Shown: positions 8,971-17,424 of the stretch, piece after piece
How the letters are laid out: each line of letters opens with the position of its first letter
Position numbering within the stretch: position 1 is the stretch's first letter
Source of the DNA: CANKHA01 sp963731585
GTDB taxonomy: Bacteria > Pseudomonadota > Alphaproteobacteria > Rhizobiales > Xanthobacteraceae
Assembly: GCA_963731585.1 (NCBI GenBank)
Contig: CAVSWC010000011.1
Location: 186,001-250,000, forward strand
Direction of reading: 5' to 3'
DNA length: 64,000 nucleotides
The notes under the pieces: model-generated
The model's database searches: none
Seen by the model: only the letters and a program-made list of their open reading frames with translations
Told to the model about the DNA's origin: nothing
Position numbers and translations under genes: made by a program

Positions 8971-10200
8971 TCACGACTGTCCGGCGGCGAGGTCCTTGCG
9001 GAACGGAGTGAACGCTGCGAGTTCCGTGCCTTCCGCCGCCACATAGGCGCGCTCGCGGACGAGATAATCTCCAACCGCGCGGCGAAGGGCGGGATCGGCG
9101 ATGAAATGCGCGGAATAGGTGGTTTTGGGCAGGTAGCCGCGGGCAAGCTTGTGTTCGCCTTGGGCGCCTGCCTCGACCCGGGCGAGGCCATGGGCGATCG
9201 CGTAGTCGATGGCCTGATAATAGCAGACCTCGAAATGCAGCATCGGGTGATGCTCGATCGCACCCCAGTGACGACCATAGAGGGCGTCGGGGCCGATGAA
9301 ATTGATCGCGCCCGCGATCCATCTGCCGGCGCGCTTGGCCATCACCAGCAGGATGCGGTCCGCCATGCGCTCGCCGACAAGTGAATAGAATTCGCGGGTC
9401 AGATACGGCCGGCCCCATTTGCGCGAGCCGGTTTCCATATAGAAGGCGAAGAAGGCATCCCACACGTCTTCGCTCAGGTCCTTTCCGCTCAGCCAGTGCA
9501 CCGTGACGCCGTTCGCAAACGCCTCGGCGCGTTCGCGCCGGATTGTCTTGCGCTTGCGCGAGGCAAGCGCGGCGAGGAAATCCTGGAACGAGCCATAGCC
9601 GGCATTGCTCCAATGGAATTGCTGGTCAGTGCGCAGAAGAAATCCCTGCGTGGCGAGTAAGCGCGCTTGCGCCTCCGGCAGGAAGGTGAGGTGGATCGAT
9701 GAGGTCGCGAGCTCATCGCACAGCGTGACCAGTCCGCCGGCGAGCGCCGCCCGCACCTGTTCAGGCCGCCGGTCGGGACGCGCCAGCAGCCGCGGCCCGG
9801 TCGCGGGTGTGAAGGGCACGGAGACTTGCAGTTTGGGATAATAGCTGCCACCGGCGCGCTCATAAGCCTCTGCCCAGCCGCGATCGAAGACATATTCGCC
9901 GCGCGAATGCGATTTCAGATAGCAGGGCACGGCGCCGACTATTTCGCCTTGCGCATTTTCCGCCACCAGATGCCGCGGATCCCAGCCGGCGCGGCGGCCG
10001 ACCGATTTCGACAATTCCAAGGAATGCAGAAATTCGTGCGATATGAATGGATTGACGCCATCTCCTCGTGTTTTATTGATGGGCACTGAGGCCTGGCCAA
10101 AGTCCGGCTTGACTGCCGGGTCCAAGGCGCAGGCGTTCCAGCCGTCGGCGGGAATATCGCCGATGGAAGAAACCATGCGGAGGCGGAGGCTGTCGCTCAT
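8971..10200 (-). CDS. GNAT/FemAB-like acyltransferase (DUF482 family)
   Basis: About 409 residues, matching the peptidogalycan biosynthesis/DUF482 family, a predicted GNAT-fold acyltransferase similar to FemAB enzymes. Family-like segments are GGSYYPKLQVSVPFTP, SRKRKTIRRERA and HFEVCYYQAIDYAIAHGL. The first possible start (TTG, 10212) is less likely than the ATG at 10200 (MSDSLRLR). Residues 30-50 (DPAVKPDFGQ to TRGDG) look like a polar insertion before the usual NPFISHEFL; this rests on memory of the family, not an alignment. Substrate unknown. The hairpin repeat pair at 10215-10382 separates it from the upstream co-directional gene. Confidence 0.85.
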   Translation of the reverse strand: MSDSLRLRMVSSIGDIPADGWNACALDPAVKPDFGQASVPINKTRGDGVNPFISHEFLHSLELSKSVGRRAGWDPRHLVAENAQGEIVGAVPCYLKSHSRGEYVFDRGWAEAYERAGGSYYPKLQVSVPFTPATGPRLLARPDRRPEQVRAALAGGLVTLCDELATSSIHLTFLPEAQARLLATQGFLLRTDQQFHWSNAGYGSFQDFLAALASRKRKTIRRERAEAFANGVTVHWLSGKDLSEDVWDAFFAFYMETGSRKWGRPYLTREFYSLVGERMADRILLVMAKRAGRWIAGAINFIGPDALYGRHWGAIEHHPMLHFEVCYYQAIDYAIAHGLARVEAGAQGEHKLARGYLPKTTYSAHFIADPALRRAVGDYLVRERAYVAAEGTELAAFTPFRKDLAAGQS

Positions 10201-10214
10201 GCGGAACGCCAATC

Positions 10215-10292
10215 CAGTGCCGCCGATTTGAAGTTCCTACAGCACCGGCGGCTAGCTTCGATTAGGAACTTCAAATCGAAAAGCGGCACTAG
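10215..10292. repeat. Structured repeat element 1A (long hairpin)
   Basis: Two nested stems: outer AGTGCCGC (10216-10223) pairs with GCGGCACT (10283-10290), and a perfect 15-bp inner stem joins 10225-10239 (core GAAGTTC) with 10263-10277. The loop is 23 nt. The ends resemble CTAGTG/CACTAG, shared with elements 1B, 2A and 2B. Confidence 0.85.
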
Positions 10293-10306
10293 GAATCATA
10301 ACGTTT

Positions 10307-10382
10307 CTAGTGCCCCTTTGCTTCCGAAGTTCGTGGCAGAGGATGCCGCGAAGTATCACGAACTTCGGAAGCGGGGCACTAG
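10307..10382. repeat. Structured repeat element 1B (long hairpin)
   Basis: CTAGTGCCCC (10307-10316) pairs with GGGGCACTAG (10373-10382), and a perfect 16-bp inner stem joins 10320-10335 (core CGAAGTTCG) with 10357-10372. The loop is 21 nt. It lies 14 bp from element 1A and ends seven bases before the stop codon of the phosphodiesterase gene. Same architecture as 1A but a different stem sequence. Confidence 0.88.
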
Positions 10383-10388
10383 CCGGCT

Positions 10389-11130
10389 TTATGGCCGAAA
10401 TCCCTCGAAAATCATCTGGTCTGCCCAGCGTCCGGCGCGGGCGCGGTCCTCGTCGCTGCGCACGGTCCAGGTCAGCAGGGGCAGACCGAACAGATGGCGG
10501 CTGGTAAGCGGCGCCAGCGAGGGCAGGTCGCGCACTGAATAGGCCAAAAACTGCGGGCGGGCCTCCAACACGGCGGCAAGATAGGCCGCGCTGCTGCGGA
10601 ACCAGCTCAAGTCCTGGTGTTGCGGCCGGAAGCGATTCTCGGCGACAAGACCACGCCGCAAGCCGGGAGCCGCATGCCGAATTGCCGCGATCTGGGCCGG
10701 GGTCGAACGACATGACTGCGACCGGGCCGCTATATCCGCGCAGCACTTCTACCACCCGCATCGGCAGCCGCCGGTCGCCATCGAAATGACTTTTCAATTC
10801 CAGCACCAGCGTGACTCGCCCGGCCACAAGCTCGCACAACTCGCCCAGGCTGATCATGTGGTCGGCGGTTGTTTTGAAAGCAACGCGCCGCAGTTCCGCC
10901 GCGTCAATCGCCTTCAGCGCCCCGTGGCCGTCCGTCAGCCGCCCGAGCGCCTCGTCGTGGTGGACCATCGCCTCGCCGTCCGCGGTGATCTGTAGATCGA
11001 CTTCAATGGCGTAGTTCGCGGCGACGGCAGCGGTCACGGAAGATGGGGTGTTTTCGATCACACCGCGCGCGGCATCATGCAATCCGCGATGCGCCACGGG
11101 GCGGGCCGTCAGCCAGTCGGGCGCGCTCAT
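10389..11130 (-). CDS. Glycerophosphodiester phosphodiesterase (frameshifted)
   Basis: GDPD-family TIM-barrel enzyme that hydrolyses glycerophosphodiesters to glycerol 3-phosphate and an alcohol. It shows AHRGLHD, IENTPSS, IEVDLQIT and the catalytic His region VHHDEALGRLT, then LVLELKSHFD. The frame breaks after SFDP at about 10699-10702, where a CCCC run (minus strand) should be CCC; the next frame continues with RRGLVAENRF and ends EGFRP at 10389. No signal peptide, so cytosolic. It starts 15 bp after the RidA-like gene and is probably cotranscribed with it. Confidence 0.87.
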
Positions 11131-11145
11131 GGCAGTTCACTAGGC

Positions 11146-11613
11146 TCAGGAGACTTCGAAGGCACCCTCGACCTCGACCGCGGCGTCCAGCGGCAGCGCC
11201 GCCACGCCGATCGTGGTGCGGGCATGCCGGCCCTTTTCGGCAAATGCCGTCACCATGAGATCGGAGGCGCCGTTCATCACTTTTGGGCCATCGATGAAAT
11301 CCGGCATGCAGTTGATGAAGCCGCCCAGCCGCACGACGCGCGTGACCTTGTCGAGGTCGCCGAGCGCGGCCTTCAATTGCACAAGGAGATTGACCGCGCA
11401 GGCGCGCGCCGCCTTCTGACCGTCCTCGAGGGAAACGTCGCCGCCGAGCTTGCCTTTGGCGATGAGCTTGCCTTCGGCGTCGAGACAAAGCTGGCCGGAC
11501 ACGACGAGAAAATTCCCGGTGCGCACGAAGCCGACATAGTTGGCGACGGGCGAGGCGGCCGTATGCAGCACAATCCCGAGTTCCGCGAGCTTCTTTTCCA
11601 CCGTTCCCGGCAT
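11146..11613 (-). CDS. RidA family protein
   Basis: A 155-residue YjgF/YER057c/UK114 protein. RidA enzymes hydrolyse reactive 2-aminoacrylate and other enamine/imine intermediates. The segment NYVGFVRTGNFLVVSGQ is typical of the long RidA subfamily, and RTTIGVAALPLDAAVEVEG holds the Arg expected for the deaminase site. It is the first gene of the minus-strand block towards the HIT gene. Whether this subfamily keeps the imine deaminase activity is uncertain. Confidence 0.9.
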   Translation of the reverse strand: MPGTVEKKLAELGIVLHTAASPVANYVGFVRTGNFLVVSGQLCLDAEGKLIAKGKLGGDVSLEDGQKAARACAVNLLVQLKAALGDLDKVTRVVRLGGFINCMPDFIDGPKVMNGASDLMVTAFAEKGRHARTTIGVAALPLDAAVEVEGAFEVS

Positions 11614-11765
11614 TCAATCCTCCGTCACAATTTGGCTGCCGCTGCGCGATAACCTTAATCGTTGTCTTCGCCGATCAGGCGGCTGCTGGCAAGCGGCCGC
11701 AGCAACATCGCTTGCGGCCCAAAGGCCGTGACCCTATGTATTCTCGCTAGAAGAAAGGGATTCTC

Positions 11766-12626
11766 ATGATCTTGGCCGCCAGAATGGGCTCGCTGTTTTT
11801 CGGCGCAGTGGTAGCCGCAGGCGTGGCCTGGGCGGCGCCGGCGGGCAATCCCGACATCGACGTGGCGAAGGTCGAACTCGCGCCGCACCGGGCGATTTAT
11901 GACTTGCGCCTCGCCCATTCACGCAGCAGCCGTTCGGCCGAGGCGATAACGGGGCGCATCCTCTACGACTTCTCCGGCAATTCCTGCGATGGCTATGCGT
12001 TGCAATTCCGTCAAGTTTCCGAGCTGAATACCGGCGAGGGAAAGTCGGCGGTAAGCGATTTGCGCACAATCACCTGGGAAGACGGCATGGCTGCGAGTTA
12101 CCGCTTCCAGTCGCAGAACCTGATCGACCAGAATCAGGTCGAAACAGTGGACGGACAGGCAGAGCGCCGCTCCGACGGTATTGCGGTGAATTTGACCAAG
12201 CCGGGCCAGAAGAAGTTCGATACCGACGCGGAGGTGGTGTTTCCGACCGAGCACATGCGCCGCATCATTGCAGCGGCCCGCGCCGGCAAGACGATTTTGG
12301 AACTGCCGGTCTATGACGGCTCGGAGAATGGCGAAAAGATTTTCAACACACTGACGATCATCGGCGCGCCGATCCCGCCGGATCAGCGCGTACCGACGGA
12401 CGCAGCGGCGGGGCAGGCGGCCCTCGACGGCATGATACGCTGGCCGGTAACCATCAGCTATTTCGAGAGGGATGCAAAAGGCGGCGAGCAGACCCCGATC
12501 TATTCCATCGCTTTCGAGCTCTATGACAACGGTATCTCGCGCGCGCTCACGCTCGACTACAACGACTTCGTCCTGCGCGGCGACATGAGCGTGCTGGAGA
12601 TCAAGGACAGCAAGCCGTGCCGCTGA
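11766..12626 (+). CDS. eipB: EipB-like periplasmic cell-envelope protein (DUF1849)
   Basis: A 286-residue exported protein: a signal peptide (LFFGAVVAAGVAWAAPAG) followed by the DUF1849 domain starting LAPHRAIYDLRL. In Brucella, EipB is a beta-spiral periplasmic protein needed for envelope integrity, with one disulfide; here the two expected Cys are present in GNSCDGY and in the C-terminal DSKPCR. It is convergent with the DUF3572 gene. The symbol is given by homology. Confidence 0.88.
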   Translation: MILAARMGSLFFGAVVAAGVAWAAPAGNPDIDVAKVELAPHRAIYDLRLAHSRSSRSAEAITGRILYDFSGNSCDGYALQFRQVSELNTGEGKSAVSDLRTITWEDGMAASYRFQSQNLIDQNQVETVDGQAERRSDGIAVNLTKPGQKKFDTDAEVVFPTEHMRRIIAAARAGKTILELPVYDGSENGEKIFNTLTIIGAPIPPDQRVPTDAAAGQAALDGMIRWPVTISYFERDAKGGEQTPIYSIAFELYDNGISRALTLDYNDFVLRGDMSVLEIKDSKPCR

Positions 12627-12633
12627 GGCAGGC

Positions 12634-12942
12634 TCAGGCTTGGCCGCCGTTTTCGCCGCCTGCCTCCGCCAGCGCCTGCCGCGCGACCGCGATGGTTCCG
12701 GGGTCGATGCCGGCATGGCCGGCGAATGCCAGCAGGAGATGCTCATCGCCGCTCACGTAATTCAGGACGCCGACAAGGAAATGGGGGTCACGGGCGGCCT
12801 CCCGAATCTCGCCCGGTCCCATGCCGGTCAGGGCCAGGAAGCGTCCCAGCCGCTCCTCATCCTGGGCAATGAAGCCAAGGGCCTGAATGGCCAAGACTTC
12901 TGCGACTTCAGCGGCCAGCGGTCCTTGCCTGAAACGGGACAT
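12634..12942 (-). CDS. DUF3572 family protein
   Basis: A 102-residue helical cytosolic protein starting MSRFRQGPL, with ALGFIAQDEERLGRFLALTG and DPHFLVGVLNYVSGDEHLLLAFA, which match the DUF3572 family of alphaproteobacteria. The function is unknown. The longer frame (to 13215) is less likely because its extra N-terminus is Arg/Pro/Ser-rich and unlike the family. In this order the gene commonly lies upstream of and divergent from divK, as here. Confidence 0.8.
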   Translation of the reverse strand: MSRFRQGPLAAEVAEVLAIQALGFIAQDEERLGRFLALTGMGPGEIREAARDPHFLVGVLNYVSGDEHLLLAFAGHAGIDPGTIAVARQALAEAGGENGGQA

Positions 12943-13174
12943 CTGTTTGCGTTTCCGTAACAAATCAAAACTAAACTTGTAGGGAACCATGGCGAACGGG
13001 CGCACCCGTCTGCCATGCATCCGTTGCCTAACGCGCCAGCAGCAAAGTGGGTACCGGTTTTGCGTCCGATCGTGCGTTATTGAGGGGCTTGGCGCATGAT
13101 TTTCTCGGCGAGCCGACGTCCATCTCGCCGGATCATACAGTGTGGGACGCGGCAACAGCCGGGAAAGCACGGGA

Positions 13175-13561
13175 ATGCCAAAAACTGTGATGATCGTGGA
13201 GGACAACGAACTCAATATGAAGCTCTTCCACGATCTATTGGAAGCGCATGGTTACCAAACCGTAGGCACGCGCAATGGAATCGAGGCGCTCGATCTTGCG
13301 CGCAAGCATAACCCGGACCTCATCCTGATGGATATCCAGCTGCCGGAGGTGTCCGGGCTGGAGGTCACCAAATGGCTGAAGGATGACGCCGAGCTCAAGA
13401 ATATACCGGTAGTGGCGGTCACTGCCTTCGCCATGAAGGGTGACGAGGAACGAATTCGTGAAGGCGGTTGCGAAGCCTACTTGTCGAAGCCAATTTCGGT
13501 CGGCAAGTTCATCGAGACCATCCGCCATTTTCTCGGCACCGCGGATGGAGAGCGGCAATGA
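13175..13561 (+). CDS. divK: Single-domain response regulator DivK
   Basis: A 128-residue receiver domain only, with acidic pocket ED at 9-10, phospho-acceptor Asp53 (LILMD), Thr at VAVTAFAM and Lys at YLSKPIS. The start MPKTVMIVEDNELN is identical in style to DivK, so ATG 13175 is preferred over 13142. In Caulobacter and Rhizobiales DivK is phosphorylated by PleC/DivJ-type kinases and controls CtrA activity and cell polarity. It overlaps pleD as ATGA. Confidence 0.95.
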   Translation: MPKTVMIVEDNELNMKLFHDLLEAHGYQTVGTRNGIEALDLARKHNPDLILMDIQLPEVSGLEVTKWLKDDAELKNIPVVAVTAFAMKGDEERIREGGCEAYLSKPISVGKFIETIRHFLGTADGERQ

Positions 13562-14928
13562 CCGCGCGTATCCTCGTGGTCGACGACATCGCTGCCAACG
13601 TCAAGCTGCTCGACGCCCGGCTGTCGGCGGAATATTTCGACGTTCTCACCGCCATGAACGGCCGCGACGCGCTGGCGATCTGTGAGCGCGGGGAATGCGA
13701 CGTGGTGCTGCTCGACGTCATGATGCCAGGGCTGAACGGCTTCGAGGTCTGCCGCCAGCTCAAGAGCAACCCTGCTACCCACCATATCCCCGTGGTGATG
13801 GTGACGGCTCTCGATCAGGCCTCAGACCGGGTGCGCGGGCTCGATGCCGGCGCCGACGAGTTTCTCACCAAGCCGGTGTCTGACGTGGCGCTGGTCGCGC
13901 GCGTGCGCTCACTGGCGCGGCTGAAGATGATGACTGACGAGCTCCGCATGCGCGCTGTCACCTCGAAAGAGATCGGCATTCAGAATCCCGAGCGCGAGGC
14001 GGTGTCCGACCGGGGGCGGCAGGGCCGCATCCTGCTGATCGATGACCGCCCGGCCTCGCATGAACGCATCGCGGCGATGCTCAACGATGAGCATGCAATC
14101 GAGATTGATAGCGATCCAAACCACGCGTTGTTTCGCGCCGCCGAGGGCACCTACGATCTCGTCATTGTCTCACTCTCGCTGGAGAATTTCGACGGGTTGC
14201 GGTTATGCAGCCAACTGCGCTCGCTTGACCGCACGCGCAATGTTCCGATCCTCGCGATTTCCGACGGCGACAGCAACGCACGCCTGGTGCGCGGCTTGGA
14301 GATCGGCATCAACGACTATCTGATGCGTCCCCTCGACAAAAACGAGCTGCTTGCGCGCGTGCGCACCCAGATCCGCAAGAAGCGCTACACCGAACGCCTG
14401 CGCGACAGCGTGCAGCTATCGATCGAAATGGCCATCACCGATCCGCTGACCGGGCTGCATAACCGCCGTTACATGGAGAGCCATCTCGGCTCGCTGCTGG
14501 AGCAGGCAGTCTTGCGCAAAAAGCCGCTCACGGTGCTCGTACTCGACATCGATTATTTCAAGGCAATCAACGATACCCACGGCCACGACGCCGGCGACGA
14601 CGTGCTGCGTGAATTCTCTTTCCGCATCAAAAAGTCGATCCGCGGCATCGATCTGGCCTGCCGCTACGGCGGAGAGGAATTCGTGGTGATAATGCCGGAA
14701 ACCGATCTTACGGTGGCGACGATGGTGGCCGAGCGGTTGCGCCGGCGCATCGCGACCGAGCCTTTCCCGATCCAGGACGGCTCGAACTCGATCGAGGTTA
14801 CAATCTCGATCGGAATTTCAGCGCTCGGCAAAGACGACGCCGCGGCGAATATCCTTAAACGCGCGGATGCCGCGCTCTATCGTGCCAAACGCGACGGCCG
14901 TAATCGTGTGGTGCCGGACGCCGCCTGA
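13558..14928 (+). CDS. pleD: PleD-type response regulator and diguanylate cyclase
   Basis: A 456-residue protein with order REC-REC-GGDEF. The first receiver has Asp53 (VVLLD) and Lys in LTKPVS. The second is degenerate, with Ser where the phospho-acceptor Asp should be (VIVSLSLENFDG). The cyclase domain carries GGEEF and, just before it, RGID, a product-inhibition (RxxD) I-site. It therefore should make c-di-GMP when phosphorylated and be limited by feedback. Coupled to divK by an ATGA overlap. In Caulobacter PleD drives the swarmer-to-stalked transition. Confidence 0.95.
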   Translation: MTARILVVDDIAANVKLLDARLSAEYFDVLTAMNGRDALAICERGECDVVLLDVMMPGLNGFEVCRQLKSNPATHHIPVVMVTALDQASDRVRGLDAGADEFLTKPVSDVALVARVRSLARLKMMTDELRMRAVTSKEIGIQNPEREAVSDRGRQGRILLIDDRPASHERIAAMLNDEHAIEIDSDPNHALFRAAEGTYDLVIVSLSLENFDGLRLCSQLRSLDRTRNVPILAISDGDSNARLVRGLEIGINDYLMRPLDKNELLARVRTQIRKKRYTERLRDSVQLSIEMAITDPLTGLHNRRYMESHLGSLLEQAVLRKKPLTVLVLDIDYFKAINDTHGHDAGDDVLREFSFRIKKSIRGIDLACRYGGEEFVVIMPETDLTVATMVAERLRRRIATEPFPIQDGSNSIEVTISIGISALGKDDAAANILKRADAALYRAKRDGRNRVVPDAA

Positions 14929-15112
14929 CGACGTCGATCCCGGTCTTTCGCCGCCCGTTGGCTTCGGCCGATACCATCTTGGCGCGAGAACCAAACCATC
15001 TGCACAAGCGATTTGTGGGTGTCCTAGTGAAGGAGTAGAAACGCCACGTGTCGTGCGTTGCCGTTGCACGCGCGAACCTTGCGAATGATACCCTTGAATT
15101 GCGAGGCTCCCC

Positions 15113-16189
15113 ATGTGGCCAAGCCACCGTCTGCTCGACCTCTTGCGCATTGAGCATCCGATCATCCAGGCGCCGATGGCCGGCGCCATGGACGGCGATC
15201 TCGTGGCCGCTGTTTCGGAGGCAGGCGGGTTCGGCTGCCTGCCTTGCGCGATGCTCAACGCCGAAAAGCTGCGCGAGGAGGTCAAAAAGATCCGTGCCCG
15301 CACGACAAAGCCCATCGGACTGAATTTTTTCTGTCACACCGCGCCCGTGCCCAATAACGCACGCGAGGCGGCTTGGCGCGAGCGGCTCGCTCCGTATTAC
15401 CAGGAGCTTGGCATCGATCCGGCGGCGCCGGTGCCGTTTTTCAATCGCGCGCCCTTTGACGAGGCGCTGCTGGACGCGGTGCTCGAAACCAGGCCGGAAG
15501 CGGTGACTTTTCATTTCGGGCTGCCAGCGGCCCCGCTCTACGACATGCTCAAGCGCGAAGGTTTCCTGGTCATCAGCTCGGCTACGACGGTGGCGGAGGC
15601 GCGCTGGCTGGCCGAGCGCGGGGTCGATGCGATCATAGCGCAGGGCTTCGAGGCCGGCGGCCATCGCGGCATGTTCCTGACCGAGAATGTGGCCGCGCAA
15701 GTCGGCACGCTCGCGCTGGTGCCGCAGGTGAGGGATGCCGTATCCGTGCCAGTCATTGCGGCTGGCGGCATCGCCGACGCGCGTGGCATCGCGGCGTGCT
15801 TTGCGCTTGGAGCCGACGGCGTACAGATCGGCAGCGCCTATCTGCGCACGCCGGAGGCCAAAATCTCGGCGCCGCATAGGGCCGCGCTCAATACCGCGCG
15901 CGACGACGCCACCGTGCTCACCAACGTCTTGACCGGCCGGCCTGCGCGCGGCTTCCTCAATCGCATCATCCGCGAGCAGGGGCCGATATCGGAGGCGCCC
16001 CCGCAGTTCCCGCTCGCGGCGGGGGCGGTGCAGCCATTGCGCGCCAAGGCCGAAGCGCAAGGCTCTGGCGATTTCTCGCCGCTCTGGTCTGGTCAGGCGG
16101 TGGCGCTGGGCTGCGAGCTTGGCGCGGCAGCGCTGACGCACAAGTTTGCTGCCGAGGCGCTGGACCGGTTGCGCAGTCTCGCGGGCTGA
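15113..16189 (+). CDS. Nitronate monooxygenase-like flavoprotein
   Basis: A 358-residue FMN-dependent TIM-barrel enzyme of the nitronate monooxygenase/2-nitropropane dioxygenase family. The N-terminus HPIIQAPMAGAMDGDLVAAVSEAGG and the middle segment GFEAGGHRGMF (catalytic His) followed by VPVIAAGGIADARG for phosphate binding are all present. These enzymes oxidise toxic nitronates to carbonyl compounds. It stands alone, convergent with the next gene. A related quinone reductase activity cannot be excluded. Confidence 0.88.
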   Translation: MWPSHRLLDLLRIEHPIIQAPMAGAMDGDLVAAVSEAGGFGCLPCAMLNAEKLREEVKKIRARTTKPIGLNFFCHTAPVPNNAREAAWRERLAPYYQELGIDPAAPVPFFNRAPFDEALLDAVLETRPEAVTFHFGLPAAPLYDMLKREGFLVISSATTVAEARWLAERGVDAIIAQGFEAGGHRGMFLTENVAAQVGTLALVPQVRDAVSVPVIAAGGIADARGIAACFALGADGVQIGSAYLRTPEAKISAPHRAALNTARDDATVLTNVLTGRPARGFLNRIIREQGPISEAPPQFPLAAGAVQPLRAKAEAQGSGDFSPLWSGQAVALGCELGAAALTHKFAAEALDRLRSLAG

Positions 16190-16202
16190 CGAAGATTGCC
16201 GC

Positions 16203-16986
16203 CTAGAACATCGCAAACGCGCGGGCGATCGCGTTCACGCCGCTTTTCACGTCGGGATCCTTTATTTGAGTGGCAGCCTCGGCAGCCGCATTCCTCAGCA
16301 GTTTGCGATCATCCGGAGCCATGAATTTTGCCGCCTTCGGCGTCATTTTGAGCAACAGAGCGACGCGCAGGAATTGCCACTCATCAGGCAAGCCTTCGAG
16401 CACAAAGGCATGGAGCAGTCCGATCACGGACTTCGCCGCACCATCGCTGATGTCGTTTAGCGTCTTTCTGAATTCTGCATCCTTCCGCTGTTCCGGCGTG
16501 GCCGCGAGGATCTGCGCCGACGCTGTATCGATCATTGCGGAATGCAGATTGATCTGGGCATCGTAGTAGCGGCCGAATTCCGGAGCGAAAGTTATGGTGT
16601 TCTGGTTCGCCTTCTCGGTCAATTTCGGGTCTTTGGCGACCACATTCAGGTCCGTTGTGCCGGTGCCCGCCAGGTAGTAAACCAGCCCGATCTTTGTCGC
16701 GGCCTTGCTCCAGTCGTCGAGTTTCTGGACGTCCGACCATGGCAGCGGCTTGCCGCTTTCGATCTGCTTGGTATCAAGCACAGTATCGAGCAACGGCTTG
16801 ACGGCCGGATCGGAATAGCGCGGAGGCTTGCCGGTTGTATGTGAAATCCTTTGCCAGCGCGAGGAAGGACTCGGTGGCGGTATTGATCTTTGCGATCCTG
16901 GCGGCATCCAGCGTCTGCGCCTCGGCCATGCCGTAAGGCGCCGTCAGCGCGGCGATAGCCGTCAGAATTTGTATATGTCGGCGCAT
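16203..16986 (-). CDS. Exported protein of unknown function (frameshifted)
   Basis: About 260 residues. It begins with a signal peptide (ILTAIAALTAPYGMAEA), then a helical region with SFLALAKDF and, after a joint at about 16831-16835 where one extra C breaks the frame (AACCGG for AACGG, minus strand), continues GKPPRYSDPAVKPLLDT to the stop. The rest is alpha-helical without a motif I recognise; it has no cysteine pair or catalytic signature. Probably periplasmic. Divergent from gatC, convergent with the nitronate monooxygenase-like gene. Confidence 0.75.
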
Positions 16987-17133
16987 GAGGCGGCTTTCCT
17001 GTCATATTCAAGCGGGGGTTCGGCCAATTTAACCGCATGGAGGGCGGCTTGGGTAGGGGATTTTAGGTCTCTAAGGTTGCCCGGAGAAATGCCGCCCTGC
17101 TATATGCCCACGGTTTCCTGACGAGGATCGCTC

Positions 17134-17421
17134 ATGTCCGTGGACGCTGCTACCGTCCGGCGCATCGCGCATCTCGCGCGCATAGCCGTTGCCGAGGAAG
17201 AGGTCGAGCACCTGCGCGGCGAAATCAACGCCATACTCGCCTTCGTTGAGCAACTTTCCGAGGTCGATGTAAGCGGGGTCGAACCGATGACCTCGGTGAC
17301 ACCCATGCAGATGAAGCGCCGTCCCGACCTGGTCACGGCTGGCGGCGACCCGGATTCGGTGTTGCGGAATGCGCCGGCGCGCGAGGGGAATTTCTTTGCC
17401 GTCCCCAAAGTGGTCGAATAG
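17134..17421 (+). CDS. gatC: Asp-tRNA(Asn)/Glu-tRNA(Gln) amidotransferase subunit GatC
   Basis: A 95-residue GatC, the small subunit that wraps around GatA and GatB. It starts VDAATVRRIAHLARIAVAEEE and holds the usual PMTSVTPMQMKRRPD segment. Three bases separate it from gatA. GatCAB converts misacylated Glu-tRNA(Gln) and Asp-tRNA(Asn) to the amidated forms, essential in bacteria lacking GlnRS or AsnRS. Confidence 0.96.
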   Translation: MSVDAATVRRIAHLARIAVAEEEVEHLRGEINAILAFVEQLSEVDVSGVEPMTSVTPMQMKRRPDLVTAGGDPDSVLRNAPAREGNFFAVPKVVE

Positions 17422-17424
17422 GCG

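Noticed and set aside
10252..10388. Extended reading frame of the phosphodiesterase through the hairpins
   Set aside because: Arises only because of the +1 error; the corrected frame stops at 10389.
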